From NCBI GenBank assembly GCA_016722375.1, contig JADKJG010000001.1, forward strand, positions 310,001 through 374,000: a stretch of DNA of 64,000 nucleotides, in the 5' to 3' direction. Below the pieces are notes generated by a model. It was given only the letters and a program-made list of their open reading frames with translations. It had not been told where the DNA came from and did no database searches. The translations under genes and the position numbers were made by a program. This document shows, in pieces, positions 8,288 to 21,423 of the stretch. Position 1 is the stretch's first letter. Each line of letters begins with the position of its first letter. The DNA comes from Bacteroidota bacterium (GTDB lineage: Bacteria > Bacteroidota > Bacteroidia > Chitinophagales > LD1).

Positions 8288-11200
8288 AAGAATAATTGCC
8301 GCCTTACTTCTATCGTTTCTCCTTTTGGGGAAATATTCCATTAGCCAACCGGGGTCCCGCAAAGATCAACTAATCGGGCGATCGCTCGAAATAGCACTGG
8401 CAACGTATTGGCTAACAAAAATCTGATCGTCAGATTCGATTTAAAAGATCAACTCCAGAACCTCATCTGGGAAGAAGAACATTTTGTTACCACCAATCAA
8501 TTCGGGCTCTTCAATTTAGAAATCGGACAAGGAACAAATACCGGTGCTGGTCTAGTGCCATCTTTTTCAAGAATAAATTGGGCTTCAGAACAAAAATTTC
8601 TTGAAGTGAAAATTGATATGGGTAGCGGTTTTATTGCTTACGGAAATGTGCAACTTATTTCAGTCCCTTATTCTTTAGTCGTAGATACAGCGTTACATGT
8701 TCCATCTCCCAATATTTACATGCAGGACATAAAAACGTTGACGTCACCGGATTAGATGTTAATGAGATATTAAGATGGGATGGTCAGAAATGGGTTCCGG
8801 CTGGAACTGTTAAGGTTGACCAACTCGTAGTTACAGGTAGTTCCTCCTTTCAAGGAGGAATAAAAGTGAATCAATACTTCATTTTAGGACAGGATACCAT
8901 TGCCAAGATTAGTACAGACCCTACTTTAAGTGACAGTAGTAATTATTCTGTACCCACCGAAGCGGCTGTTAAAGCCTATGTTGATGCTATGCTCGGCAAT
9001 GGTTCCAATGGCCCAACTGGTCCAAGTGGCGCAACCGGTGCCACAGGGGCGACTGGCGATACGGGCGCTACAGGAAGTACGGGTGATACCGGAGTTATAG
9101 GTGCAACGGGAAGTACAGGTGCAACCGGTGCTACAGGGGCGACTGGTGATTCGGGAACTACAGGAAGTACAGGTGCAACGGGTGATACCGGCGCTACTGG
9201 CGCTACAGGAGCAACAGGCCCTTCAGGTGCAGATGGAACGAACGGTACGAACGGTACTAATGGAGCTACGGGCGCAATCGGTGCCACAGGGGCGACTGGT
9301 GATTCGGGAACTACAGGAAGTACAGGTGATACCGGAGTTACAGGTGCAACAGGCGCCACCGGTGATACCGGCGCAACTGGCCCTTCAGGTGCAGATGGAA
9401 CAAACGGTACGAATGGTACTAATGGAGATACCGGTGCAACCGGAACAACTGGCGCAACCGGTGCCACAGGCGCGACTGGTGATATGGGAACTACAGGAAG
9501 TACAGGTGATACCGGAGTTACAGGTGCGACGGGTGATACCGGCGACACAGGTGCAACGGGCCCTTCAGGTGCAGATGGAACGAACGGCACAAACGGTACT
9601 AATGGAGCTACCGGTGCAACGGGAACAACGGGCGCAACCGGTACCACAGGGGCGACTGGTGATACGGGAACTACAGGAAGTACAGGTGATACCGGAGTTA
9701 CAGGTGCAACGGGTAATACCGGCGCCACAGGTGCTTCAGGTGCAGATGGAACAAACGGCACGAACGGTACTAATGGAGATACTGGCGCAACCGGTGCCAC
9801 AGGGGCGACTGGTGATACGGGAACTACAGGAAGTACAGGTGATACCGGAGTTACAGGTGCAACGGGCGCCACCGGCGCTACAGGTGCAACTGGCCCTTCA
9901 GGTGCAGATGGAACGAACGGCACGAATGGTACTAACGGAGATACCGGCTCAACCGGAACAACTGGCGCAACCGGTGCTACAGGGGCGACGGGCGATACGG
10001 GCACTACAGGAAGTACGGGTGCTACTGGAGTTACAGGTGCAACGGGTGATACTGGCGCTACAGGTGCAACTGGCCCTTCAGGTGCAGATGGAACAAACGG
10101 CACGAACGGTACTAATGGAGCTACCGGTGCAACGGGAACAACAGGCGCAACTGGTGCCACAGGGGCGACTGGCGAAACGGGAACTACTGGAAGTACGGGA
10201 GCTACTGGAGATACAGGTGCAACCGGTGATACGGGAGCTACAGGTGCTACAGGTCCTTCAGGTGCAGATGGAACTAACGGCACGAATGGTACTAATGGAG
10301 CTACCGGTGCAATGGGAACAACAGGCGCAACAGGCGCAACAGGTGCCACAGGGGCGACTGGCGATACGGGTGCTACAGGAAGTACGGGTGATACCGGAGT
10401 TACAGGTGCAACCGGTGATACGGGGGCTACAGGCCCTTCAGGTGCAGATGGAACGAACGGCACGAACGGTACTAATGGAGTTACAGGTGCAACGGGAACA
10501 ACGGGCGCAACAGGTGCCACAGGAGCTACAGGTGGTACGGGGGCTACAGGCGCAACGGGTGATACCGGCGCTACAGGTCCTTCAGGTGCAGATGGAACAA
10601 ACGGCACAAATGGTACTAATGGAGCTACCGGTGCAACCGGAACAATAGGCGCAACCGGTGCTACAGGGGCGAATGGTGATACTGGAGTTACAGGAAGTAC
10701 GGGTGCTACCGGAATTACAGGTGCCACAGGCCCTTCAGGTGCAGATGGAACCAACGGCACGAATGGTACTAATGGAGCTACCGGTGCAACGGGAACAACA
10801 GGCGCAACAGGTGCAACTGGTGATACGGGCGCTACAGGAAGTACTGGTGCTACCGGAGCTACAGGTGCAACGGGCCCTTCAGGTGCAGATGGAACGAACG
10901 GCACGAACGGTACTAATGGAGATACCGGTGCAACAGGAACAACAGGCGCAACAGGGGCTACAGGGGCTACAGGGGCGACTGGTGATACCGGAGTTACAGG
11001 TGCAATGGGTGATACAGGCGACACAGGTGCCACGGGCTCTTCAGGTGCAGATGGAACAAACGGCACGAATGGAGCTACTGGTGCAACAGGTGCTACCGGA
11101 CCATCAGGAGTAGATGGCACCAACGGAACCAATGGGACGAACGGCACTAATGGAGATACCGGTGCAACAGGAACAACAGGTGCAACCGGGGCGACTGGCG

Positions 11201-14200
11201 ATACAGGAGCTACAGGTGCAACAGGTGCCACGGGCTCTTCAGGTGCAGATGGAACAAACGGCACGAATGGAGCTACTGGTGCGACAGGAACAACAGGTGC
11301 CACAGGCGCGACTGGTAATACTGGCGCTACAGGTGCCACAGGTCCTTCAGGTGCAGATGGAACAAACGGCACGAATGGCACTAATGGAGATACCGGCGCA
11401 ACTGGAACAACAGGCGCAACCGGTACTACAGGGGCGACTGGTGATACCGGCCCTACAGGAAGTACAGGTTCTACGGAGCTACAGGTGCTACAGGTCGCAG
11501 CCCTTCAGGTGTAGATGGACGTACGACTGGAGATACCGGTGCAAAGGAACAACAGGAACAACAGGCGCCAGGTGCTACAGGGGCGACTGGTGATACCGGC
11601 GCCACTGGAAGTACGGGTGATACCGGAGTTACAGGTGCAACGGGTCCTTCAGGTGCAGATGGAACCAACGGCACGAACGGTACTAATGGAGCTACTGGCG
11701 CAACGGGAACAAGGGCGAACCGGTGCACAGGGGGCAGATGGAGGTGATGACCAACAACTCGCTTACGACCCATCAACTTATTGGCTAAAACTCTCTAATA
11801 GTGATAGTGTTAGTCTTTTTAACCTTTCCTGCGAATATTGTGATAGTACAAGTGGCAGCGGCTCTGATGCTCAAACACTCAGCATCTCTAACGATACACT
11901 TTCTATTCTAAATGGCAATTTCGTGGTGTTGCCCAGCGGAATAGATGGCTCTACAGGAGCAACGGGTGCTACTGGAGTTACAGGAGCGACGGGTCCTTCA
12001 GGTGCAGATGGTACTAATGGAGATACCGGTGCAACAGGAACAACGGGCGCAACCGGTGCTACAGGGGCGAATGGTGATACTGGAGTTACAGGAAGTACCG
12101 GGTGCAGGTTCAGGGCCACAGCCTTCAGGTGCAGATGGAACCAACGGCACGAACGGTGCTAATGGAGATACCGGTGCAACCGGTGCTACTGGGGCGACTG
12201 GTGATACAGGAACTACTGGAAGTACAGGTGCAACAGGTGATACCGGCGCTACGGGGTGCTACAGGTGCAACTGGACCTTCAGGTGCAGATGGAACTAACG
12301 GCACGAATGGTACTAATGGGAGTACCGGTGCAACAGGAACAACAGGCGCTACAGGCGCGACTGGCGACAACCGGTGCAACAGGAAGTACAGGTGATACTG
12401 GCCCAAGCGGAACAGATGGAGCAACAGGAGCCACAGGTTCTACCGGAGTTACAGGTGCAACGGGCGATACGGGTGCCACAGGTGCAGATGGAACGAACGG
12501 CACGAATGGTACTAATGGAGATACCGGTGGAACGGGAACAACAGGCGCCACAGGTGCCACAGGAGCAACAGGTGATACGGGGGTTACAGGTGCAACAGGT
12601 CCTTCAGGAATAGATGGAACAAACGGCACGAATGGTACTAATGGAGCTACCGGTGCAACAGGAACAACAGGCGCCACAGGCGCGACTGGTAATACTGGCG
12701 CTACAGGTGCAACAGGTCCCTTCAGGTGCAGATGGAACAAACGGCACGAATGGCACTAATGGAGATACCGGCGCAACTGGAACAACAGGCGCAACCGGTA
12801 CTACAGGGGGCGACTGGTGATACTGGCCCTACAGGAAGTACAGGTTCTACAGGAGCTACAGGTGCTACAGGTCCTTCGGGTGTAGATGGAACGAACGGCA
12901 CGAATGGTACTACTGGAGATACCGGTGCAACAGGAACAACAGGCGCAACAGGTGCTACAGGGCGACTGGTGATACCGGCGCCACTGGAAGTACGGGTGAT
13001 ACCGGAGTTACAGGTGCAACGGGTCCTTCAGGTGCAGATGGAACAAACGGCACGAATGGCACTAATGGAGATACCGGCGCAACTGGAACAACAGGCGCAA
13101 CCGGTACTACAGGGCGACTGGTGATACTGGCCCTACAGGAAGTACAGGTTCTACGGGAGCTACAGGTGCTACAGGTCCTTCAGGTGTAGATGGAACGAAC
13201 GGCACGAATGGTACTACTGGAGATACCGGTGCAACAGGAACAACAGGAACAACAGGAACAACAGGCGCAACAGGTGCTACAGGGGCGACTGGTGATACCG
13301 GCGCCACTGGAAGTACGGGTGATACCGGAGTTACAGGTGCAACGGGTCCTTCAGGTGCAGATGGAACCAACGGCACGAACGGTACTAATGGAGATACCGG
13401 TGGAACGGGAACAACAGGCGCCACAGGTGCCTACAGGAGCAACAGGTGATACGGGGGTTACAGGTGCAACAGGAGCAACGGGTGATACCGGTGCCTAGGA
13501 AGTACAGGTGATACTGGCCCAAGCGGAACAGATGGAGCAACAGGGCCACAGGTTCTACCGGAGTTACAGGTGCAACGGGCGATACGGGTCTGCAGGTGCA
13601 GATGGAACGAACGGCACGAATGTACTAATGGAGATTCCGGTGGAACGGGAACAGCAGGCATGCAGGGGTGCCACAGGAGCAACAGGTGATACGGGGTTAC
13701 AGGTGCAACAGGCCCTTCAGGAATAGATGGAACAAACGGTACGAATGGTACTAATGGAGCTACCGGTGCGACAGGAACAACAGGTGCCACAGGCGCGACT
13801 GGTAATACTGGCGCTACAGGGTGCAACGGGTCCCTTCAGGTGCAGATGGAACAAACGGCACGAATGGCACTAATGGAGATACTGGCGCAACTGGAACAAC
13901 AGGCGCAACCGGTACTACAGGGGCGACTGGTGATACTGGCCCTACAGGAAGTACAGGTTCTACGGGAGCTACAGGTGCTACAGGTCCTTCAGGTGTAGAT
14001 GGAACGAACGGCACGAATGGTACTACTGGAGATACCGGTGCAACAGGAACAACAGGAACAACAGGCGCAACAGGTGCTACAGGGGCGACTGGTGATACCG
14101 GCGCCACTGGAAGTACGGGTGATACCGGAGTTACAGGTGCAACGGGTCCTTCAGGTGCAGATGGAACAAACGGCACGAACGGCACTAATGGAACTTCGGC

Positions 14201-17200
14201 GCAACTGGAACAACAGGCGCAACCGGTACTACAGGGGCGACTGGTGATACTGGCCCCACAGGAAGTACAGGTTCTACGGGAGCTACAGGTGCTACAGGTC
14301 CTTCAGGTGTAGATGGAACGAACGGCACGAATGGTACTACTGGAGATACAGGTGCAACAGGAACAACAGGAACAACAGGCGCAACAGGTGCTACAGGGCG
14401 ACTGGTGATACTGGCCCTACAGGAAGTACAGGTTCTACGGGAGTTACAGGTGCAACAGGTCCTTCAGGTGCAGATGGAACCAACAGGCACGAACGGTACT
14501 AATGGAGATACCGGTGGAACGGGAACAACAGGCGCCCAAGGTGCCAGGAGCAACAGGTGATACAGGGGTTACAGGAGCAACAGGTCCTTCAGGAATAGAT
14601 GGAACAAACGGCACGAATGGTACTAATGGAGCTACCGGTGCAACAGGAGCAACAGGGCCACAGGCGCGACTGGTAATACTGGCGCTACAGGTGCAACGGG
14701 TCCTTCAGGTGCAGATGGAACAAACGGCACGAATGGCACTAATGGAGATACCGGCGCAACTGGAACAACAGGCGCAACCGGTGCCACAGGGGCAGATGGA
14801 GGTGATGACCAACAACTCGCTTACGACCCATCAACTTATTGGCTAAAACTCTCTAATAGTGATAGTGTTAGTCTTTTTAACCTTTCCTGCGAATATTGTG
14901 ATAGTACAAGTGGCAGCGGCTCTGATGCTCAAACACTCAGCATCTCTAACGATACACTTTCTATTCTAAATGGCAATTTCGTGGTGTTGCCCAGCGGAAT
15001 AGATGGCTCTACAGGAGCAACGGGTGCTACTGGAGTTACAGGAGCGACGGGTCCTTCAGGTGCAGATGGTACTAATGGAGATACCGGTGCAACGGGAACA
15101 ACGGGCGCAACCGGTGCTACAGGGGCGAATGGTGATACTGGAGTTACAGGAAGTACGGGTGCAGGGCCCAGGCCTTCAGGTGCAGATGGAACCAACGGCA
15201 CGAACGGTGCTAATGGAGATACCGGTGCAACCGGTGCTACTGGGGCGACTGGTGATACAGGAACTACTGGAAGTACAGGTGCAACGGGTGATACCGGCGC
15301 TACGGGTGCTACAGGTGCAACTGGACCTTCAGGTGCAGATGGAACTAACGGCACGAATGGTACTAATGGAGATACCGGTGCAACAGGAACAACAGGCGCT
15401 ACAGGCGCGACTGGCGATACCGGTGCAACAGGAAGTACAGGTGATACTGGCCCAAGCGGAACAGATGGAGCAACAGGAGCCACAGGTTCTACCGGAGTTA
15501 CAGGTGCAACGGGCGATACGGGTGCCACAGGTGCAGATGGAACGAACGGCACGAATGGTACTAATGGAGATACCGGTGGAACGGGAACAACAGCATGCAC
15601 AGGTGCCACAGGAGCAACAGGTGATACGGGGGTTACAGGTGCAACAGGCCCTTCAGGAATAGATGGAACAAACGGTACGAATGGTACTAATGGAGCTACC
15701 GGTGCGACAGGAACAAGCAGGCGCACAGGCGCGACTGGTAATACTGGCGCTACAGGTGCAACGGGTCCTTCAGGTGCAGATGGAACAAACGGCACGAATG
15801 GCACTAATGGAGATACCGGCGCAACTGGAACAACAGGCGCAACCGGTACTACAGGGGCGACTGGTGATACTGGCCCTACAGGAAGTACAGGTTCTACGGG
15901 AGCTACAGGTGCTACAGGTCCTTCAGGTGTAGATGGAACGAACGGCACGAATGGTACTACTGGAGATACCGGTGCAACAGGAACAACAGGCGCAACAGGT
16001 GCTACAGGGGCGACTGGTGATACCGGCGCCACTGGAAGTACGGGTGATACCGGAGTTACAGGTGCAACGGGTCCTTCAGGTGCAGATGGAACAAACGGCA
16101 CGAATGGCACTAATGGAGATACCGGCGCAACTGGAACAACAGGCGCAACCGGTACTACAGGGGCGACTGGTGATACTGGCCCTACAGGAAGTACAGGTTC
16201 TACAGGTGCTACAGGTGCTACAGGTCCTTCAGGTGTAGATGGAACGAACGGCACGAATGGTACTACTGGAGATACCGGTGCAACAGGAACAACAGGAACA
16301 ACAGGCGCAACAGGTGCTACAGGGGCGACTGGTGATACCGGCGCCACTGGAAGTACGGGTGATACCGGAGTTACAGGTGCAACGGGTCCTTCAGGTGCAG
16401 ATGGAACCAACGGCACGAACGGTACTAATGGAGATACCGGTGGAACGGGAACAACAGGCGCCACAGGTGCCACAGGAGCAACAGGTGATACGGGGGTTAC
16501 AGGTGCAACAGGAGCAACGGGTGATACCGGTGCCACAGGAAGTACAGGTGATACTGGCCCAAGCGGAACAGATGGAGCAACAGGAGCCACAGGTTCTACC
16601 GGAGTTACAGGTGCAACGGGCGATACGGGTGCCACAGGTGCAGATGGAACGAACGGCACGAATGGTACTAATGGAGATACCGGTGGAACGGGAACAACAG
16701 GCGCCACAGGTGCCACAGGAGCAACAGGTGATACGGGGGTTACAGGTGCAACAGGCCCTTCAGGAATAGATGGAACAAACGGTACGAATGGTACTAATGG
16801 AGCTACCGGTGCGACAGGAACAACAGGTGCCACAGGCGCGACTGGTAATACTGGCGCTACAGGTGCAACGGGTCCTTCAGGTGCAGATGGAACAAACGGC
16901 ACGAATGGCACTAATGGAGATACCGGCGCAACTGGAACAACAGGCGCAACCGGTACTACAGGGGCGACTGGTGATACTGGCCCTACAGGAAGTACAGGTT
17001 CTACGGGAGCTACAGGTGCTACAGGTCCTTCAGGTGTAGATGGAACGAACGGCACGAATGGTACTACTGGAGATACCGGTGCAACAGGAACAACAGGAAC
17101 AACAGGCGCAACAGGTGCTACAGGGGCGACTGGTGATACCTACTGCCACTGGAAGTACGGGTGATACCGGAGTTACAGGTGCAACGGGTCCTTCAGGTGC

Positions 17201-20200
17201 AGATGGAACAAACGGCACGAACGGCACTAATGGAGATACCGGCGCAACTGGAACAACAGGCGCAACCGGTACTACAGGGGCGACTGGTGATACTGGCCCT
17301 ACAGGAAGTACAGGTTCTACGGGAGCTACAGGTGCTACAGGTCCTTCAGGTGTAGATGGAACGAACGGCACGAATGGTACTACTGGAGATACCGGTGCAA
17401 CAGGAACAACAGGAACAACAGGCGCAACAGGTGCTACAGGGGCGACTGGTGATACTGGCCCTACAGGAAGTACAGGTTCTACGGGAGTTACAGGTGCAAC
17501 GGGTCCTTCAGGTGCAGATGGAACCAACGGCACGAACGGTACTAATGGAGATACCGGTGGAACGGGAACAACAGGCGCCACAGGTGCCACAGGAGCAACA
17601 GGTGATACGGGGGTTACAGGTGCAACAGGCCCTTCAGGAATAGATGGAACAAACGGTACGAATGGTACTAATGGAGCTACCGGTGCGACAGGAACAACAG
17701 GTGCCACAGGCGCGACTGGTAATACTGGCGCTACAGGTGCAACGGGTCCTTCAGGTGCAGATGGAACAAACGGCACGAATGGCACTAATGAAGATACCAG
17801 CGCAACTGGAACAACAGGCGCAACCCTATGCCACAGGGGCAGATGGAGGTGATGACCAACAACTCGCTTACGACCCATCAACTTATTGGCTAAAAACTCT
17901 CTAATAGTGATAGTGTTAGTCTTTTTAACCTTTCCTGCGAATATTGTGATAGTACAAGTGGCAGCGGCTCTGATGCTCAAACACTCAGCATCTCTAACGA
18001 TACACTTTCTATTCTAAATGGCAATTTCGTGGTGTTGCCCAGCGGAATAGATGGCTCTACAGGAGCAACGGGTGCTACTGGAGTTACAGGAGCGACGGGT
18101 CCTTCAGGTGCAGATGGTACTAATGGAGATACCGGTGCAACGGGAACAACGGGCGCAACCGGTGCTACAGGGGCGAATGGTGATACTGGAGTTACAGGAA
18201 GTACGGGTGCAGGTGCCACAGGCCCTTCAGGTGCAGATGGAACCAACGGCACGAACGGTGCTAATGGAGATACCGGTGCAACCGGTGCTACTGGGGCGAC
18301 TGGTGATACAGGAACTACTGGAAGTACAGGTGCAACGGGTGATACCGGCGCTACGGGTGCTACAGGTGCAACTGGACCTTCAGGTGCAGATGGAACTAAC
18401 GGCACGAATGGTACTAATGGAGATACCGGTGCAACAGGAACAACAGGCGCAACAGGTGCTACAGGGGCGACTGGTGATACCGGCGCCACTGGAAGTACGG
18501 GTGATACCGGAGTTACAGGTGCAACGGGTCCTTCAGGTGCAGATGGAACCAACGGCACGAACGGTACTAATGGAGCTACTGGCGCAACGGGAACAACGGG
18601 CGCAACCGGTGCCACAGGGGCAGATGGAGGTGATGACCAACAACTCGCTTACGACCCATCAACTTATTGGCTAAAACTCTCTAATAGTGATAGTGTTAGT
18701 CTTTATAACCTCTCCTGCGAATATTGCGATAGTACGAGTGGAGGCGGCTCAGATGCTCAAACACTCAGCATCTCCAACGACACACTTTCTATTCTGAATG
18801 GCAATTATGTAGAGCTTCCGTGCGTCGCAAGCTCCGGTTGGAACCTCACCGGAAATGCTGGCACTGATACAACTGTAAACTTTATCGGAACTAAGGATGA
18901 CCAACCTCTGTTATTTAAAACAAACAGCAATAACAATACCCGAATGATTTTTGACCAATACGGTCGTTTAGAGTTAGGCTATAATGATGACGTTATTCTA
19001 GGCAACGGTGCAGGGGGAGCATCCATTGGTGCTTACGGATCTGGAGGCATTACGGCTATAGGGTTTAATGCATTAGGCTCAGCTGCCGATGTTGGTCAAT
19101 CAACAGCAGTAGGATCTGAAGCACTCAAAAGTGCCTATGATGGCTCTTGGAATAACACAGCCGTAGGATACCATTCATTGCGTAATTTAATGTATGGATG
19201 GTATAATACAGCTATAGGAACCTTTGCAGGCGAAAATGCAGGAGGTGCTTACAACACAGCAGTAGGTTACAAAACTTCTGTGAATGGGAGCAACCGTACA
19301 GCCATTGGCGCTTTAACTCAAGTTGACGCTGACAACAGCATGGTGCTTGGTTCTATCAAGGACGTAAACGGAGCTACTGAAAATACCAAAGTAGGTATCG
19401 GCACTACCACTCCTCAACAAGCATTGCACGTAAACGGGCAAGTAGAAATTGATACAGTATTACATGCCACCGATGCCGATAGCATTCTCACCATTGATGC
19501 AGGGGGTGTAATCCGCAAACGCACTGCTGCTAGTTTAACAAGTGGAGGCGGCTCCGATGCACAAACACTCAGCATCTCTAACGACACGCTCTCTATTCTC
19601 AATGGAAATTCTGTAGTGCTTCCAGGCGGCGCGAGTTCCGGTTGGAACGTAACCGGCAATACGGCTGATGATTCCGCTTTTATCGGTACTAACAACTCAG
19701 AGGCCTTGCGATTTAAAGTGGGTGGAGAAAAGGCAGGGCTTTTAGATTTAAGCGGAAATAACTCGCTCGGTCGTTTCGCTCTTAGTAATTTAACTACCGG
19801 CATACGCAATACAGCATTTGGTACCGGTGCATTAGAACAAAATGATGAGGGGAATCAGAATACCGCCATCGGAAATGGAAGCATGGAATATAATCAATCA
19901 GGTACAGACAATGCAGCTGTAGGTTTTCATAGCTTGCTACAGAACACCACCGGTACCGACAACGTAGCCATGGGCAGCAATGCCCTTGCCAGTAACGTTG
20001 ATGGAACCTATAACGTAGGTATCGGGAACGGTGCGTTGAACGGAAACACAAGCGGCATAAGAAACGTTGCCGTGGGCTATACTGCACTTCAATCCGGTAA
20101 TGGCTCCGACAACGTAGCTCTTGGCACTTGGTCTATGCTCAATAACCAATCCGGGAATGGCAACGTAGCAATAGGCCTTCAAGCTATGGTAGGGATTAAC

Positions 20201-20905
20201 TCCGGCGGTTGGAACGTGGGAATAGGCGAGAATGCACTCATGCAAAATCAATCAGGCTATAGCAACATAGCTATTGGGATGCAAACGATGTACACTAATA
20301 CTACCGGCGAAAACAACCTAGTTATTGGAGCATTTGGCGATGTAGGTTCCGGTAACCTCACTAATGCCAGTGCTATTGGGTACCAAGCTATGGTGAGTGC
20401 ATCTAACACGATGGTACTCGGCTCCATCAATGGTATAAACAATGCAACTGCGGATACTAAAGTTGGTATAGGAACCACAGCCCCTGTCAGTAAGTTGAAC
20501 GTAGTGGGCGATGTAGGTTTGAGCAATGGTTCTACAGTAGCTTCCAATGGAGTAGTTACCATCCTGCTTATCAACCGCACAGGCTCAGCATCTGTCGCAG
20601 GTGATATAGTGATTGCCGACCCATCTAACGACAATTCATTTATCACCACTACCGCCCAAGGCAACACAGCCGTAATTGGGGTAGTGTATGAAAGTGGTAT
20701 TGCAAATGGTTCTGTTTGTCGTGTCGCAGTTTCGGGTATTGCCAATGTAAAAGCCAACGGCACTATATTAAGAGGACAGCATTGCATCACCAGCACCACC
20801 GCCGGGGGAGCAGATGCCATTGGCAGCCCGGGTGCAGGAACCAGTATTGGTGTTTGGCTCACAGCCCCTTCATCGGGCAATTTGGGTAAAGTATTGTTGA
20901 AATAA
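8274..20905 (+). CDS. Giant collagen-like surface protein (Gly-X-Thr repeats, YadA-head-like C-terminus), frameshifted in this sequence
   Basis: The start is the ATG at 8274 (MIGNKRIIAALLLSFLLLG, a signal peptide). One missing G near 8350 and one missing C near 8711 split the N-terminal domain, which reads AIARNSTGNVLANKN... then TTNQFGLFNLEIG and GLDVNEILRWDGQKW across frames. From about 9000 to 18620 come collagen-type triplets, mostly Gly-Ala/Asp-Thr with periodic GPSGADGTNGTNGTNG blocks. Four copies of a non-collagen insert (DDQQLAYDPSTYWLKLSNSD) start near 11735, 14793, 17840 and 18621. From 18780 on, repeats of the type NTAIGTFAG and NVAIGLQAM form a YadA/tail-fibre-like head, and a compact C-terminal domain ends in GKVLLK. 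Joined, it gives about 4,200 aa. No T9SS tail is evident. The many frame breaks between 11470 and 17850 look like repeat-assembly errors. Likely role: adhesion or surface fibre. Confidence 0.75.
8999..18620 (+). repeat. Collagen-like Gly-X-Y triplet region (9-bp based)
   Basis: The DNA is made of GGN-GCN/GAY-ACN triplets, arranged in blocks of roughly 100-170 bp that end in a TGPSGADGTNGTNGTNG-type motif. The minus strand is therefore stop-free over long distances (Val-Ala-Pro reading), which is a composition artefact. Gly at every third residue with many Thr recalls bacterial collagen-like proteins such as the spore-surface BclA family; Pro is rare here. Confidence 0.9.
11735..17839 (+). repeat. 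Two tandem about 3.05-kb copies inside the collagen-like gene
   Basis: Copy 1 runs 11735-14792 (3,058 bp) and copy 2 runs 14793-17839 (3,047 bp), each beginning at the DDQQLAYDPSTYW insert. A third, 781-bp partial copy follows to 18620. The order of triplet blocks is the same in both long copies. Copy 1 is full of one-base indels, copy 2 has several, and the partial third copy has none. This gradient suggests uneven polishing of a collapsed or ambiguous repeat. A true recent duplication remains possible. Confidence 0.8.
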
Positions 20906-20991
20906 AAACAGGATTATAGGTTGGGCAGCTTTCGGAGCGGTCTAATAAAAATTTGAAGAAAAGATGAAAACGTACTATCAGAAATTGGGAA

Positions 20992-21285
20992 GCATTCGGG
21001 AGGTTTCCTCAAACTTAGGAGCACCTTTTGTCTGGTTTGGTGACCTTTCTGCAAGGTTTGGTGACTGCTCACCAAAGTCTGGTGACTGCTCACCAAGGTC
21101 TGGTGACTGCTCACCAAGGTCTGGTGACTGCTCAACAAGGTCTGGTGACTGCTCACCAAGGTCTGGTGACTGCTCACCAAAGGCTGGTGACCGCTCAACA
21201 AGGTCTGGTGACCGCTCAACAAAGTCTGGTGACCGCTCAACAAAGTTTGGAGAAAGTTCACCAAACATTGGAAAACTTTCTGGAA
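20992..21285. repeat. 21-bp-period array 2 (core TGGTGACTGCTCACCA)
   Basis: Fourteen units in unbroken 21-bp register between two surface-protein genes, the inner ten near-identical. Each inner unit is a hairpin (TGGTGA / TCACCA around a 4-nt loop). A second dyad spans each junction (CACCA / TGGTG). Edge units degenerate but often keep a dyad, for example GAGG-TTT-CCTC near 21000. Open frames cross it on both strands only because the unit lacks stops. The rest of the 518-bp interval (20906-21423) shows no gene. Confidence 0.88.
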
Positions 21286-21423
21286 TGATCCAAAAGACCT
21301 CTTTTCTTGTTAAAATGAGTGGAAAACAAAATAAAGTAACAGTATTAAATAGTTGATTAGCTTTTTAAGGATAACGATTAGTAAGATAAAGAAACAAAGA
21401 AGTAAAGGTTTAAAAAGAATTTT

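Noticed and set aside
8976..11381. 801-aa open frame on the minus strand (Val-Ala-Pro repeats)
   Set aside because: It is the complement of the Gly-Ala-Thr triplet region, which cannot produce stop codons in that frame; no start region or domain supports it. The same holds for minus frames at 14929-17055 and 17030-18615.
20964..21356. Open frames across the 21-bp array on both strands
   Set aside because: The 21-bp unit lacks stops in several frames, so heptad-like proteins appear by chance. A comparable array at 27357 is full of stops.
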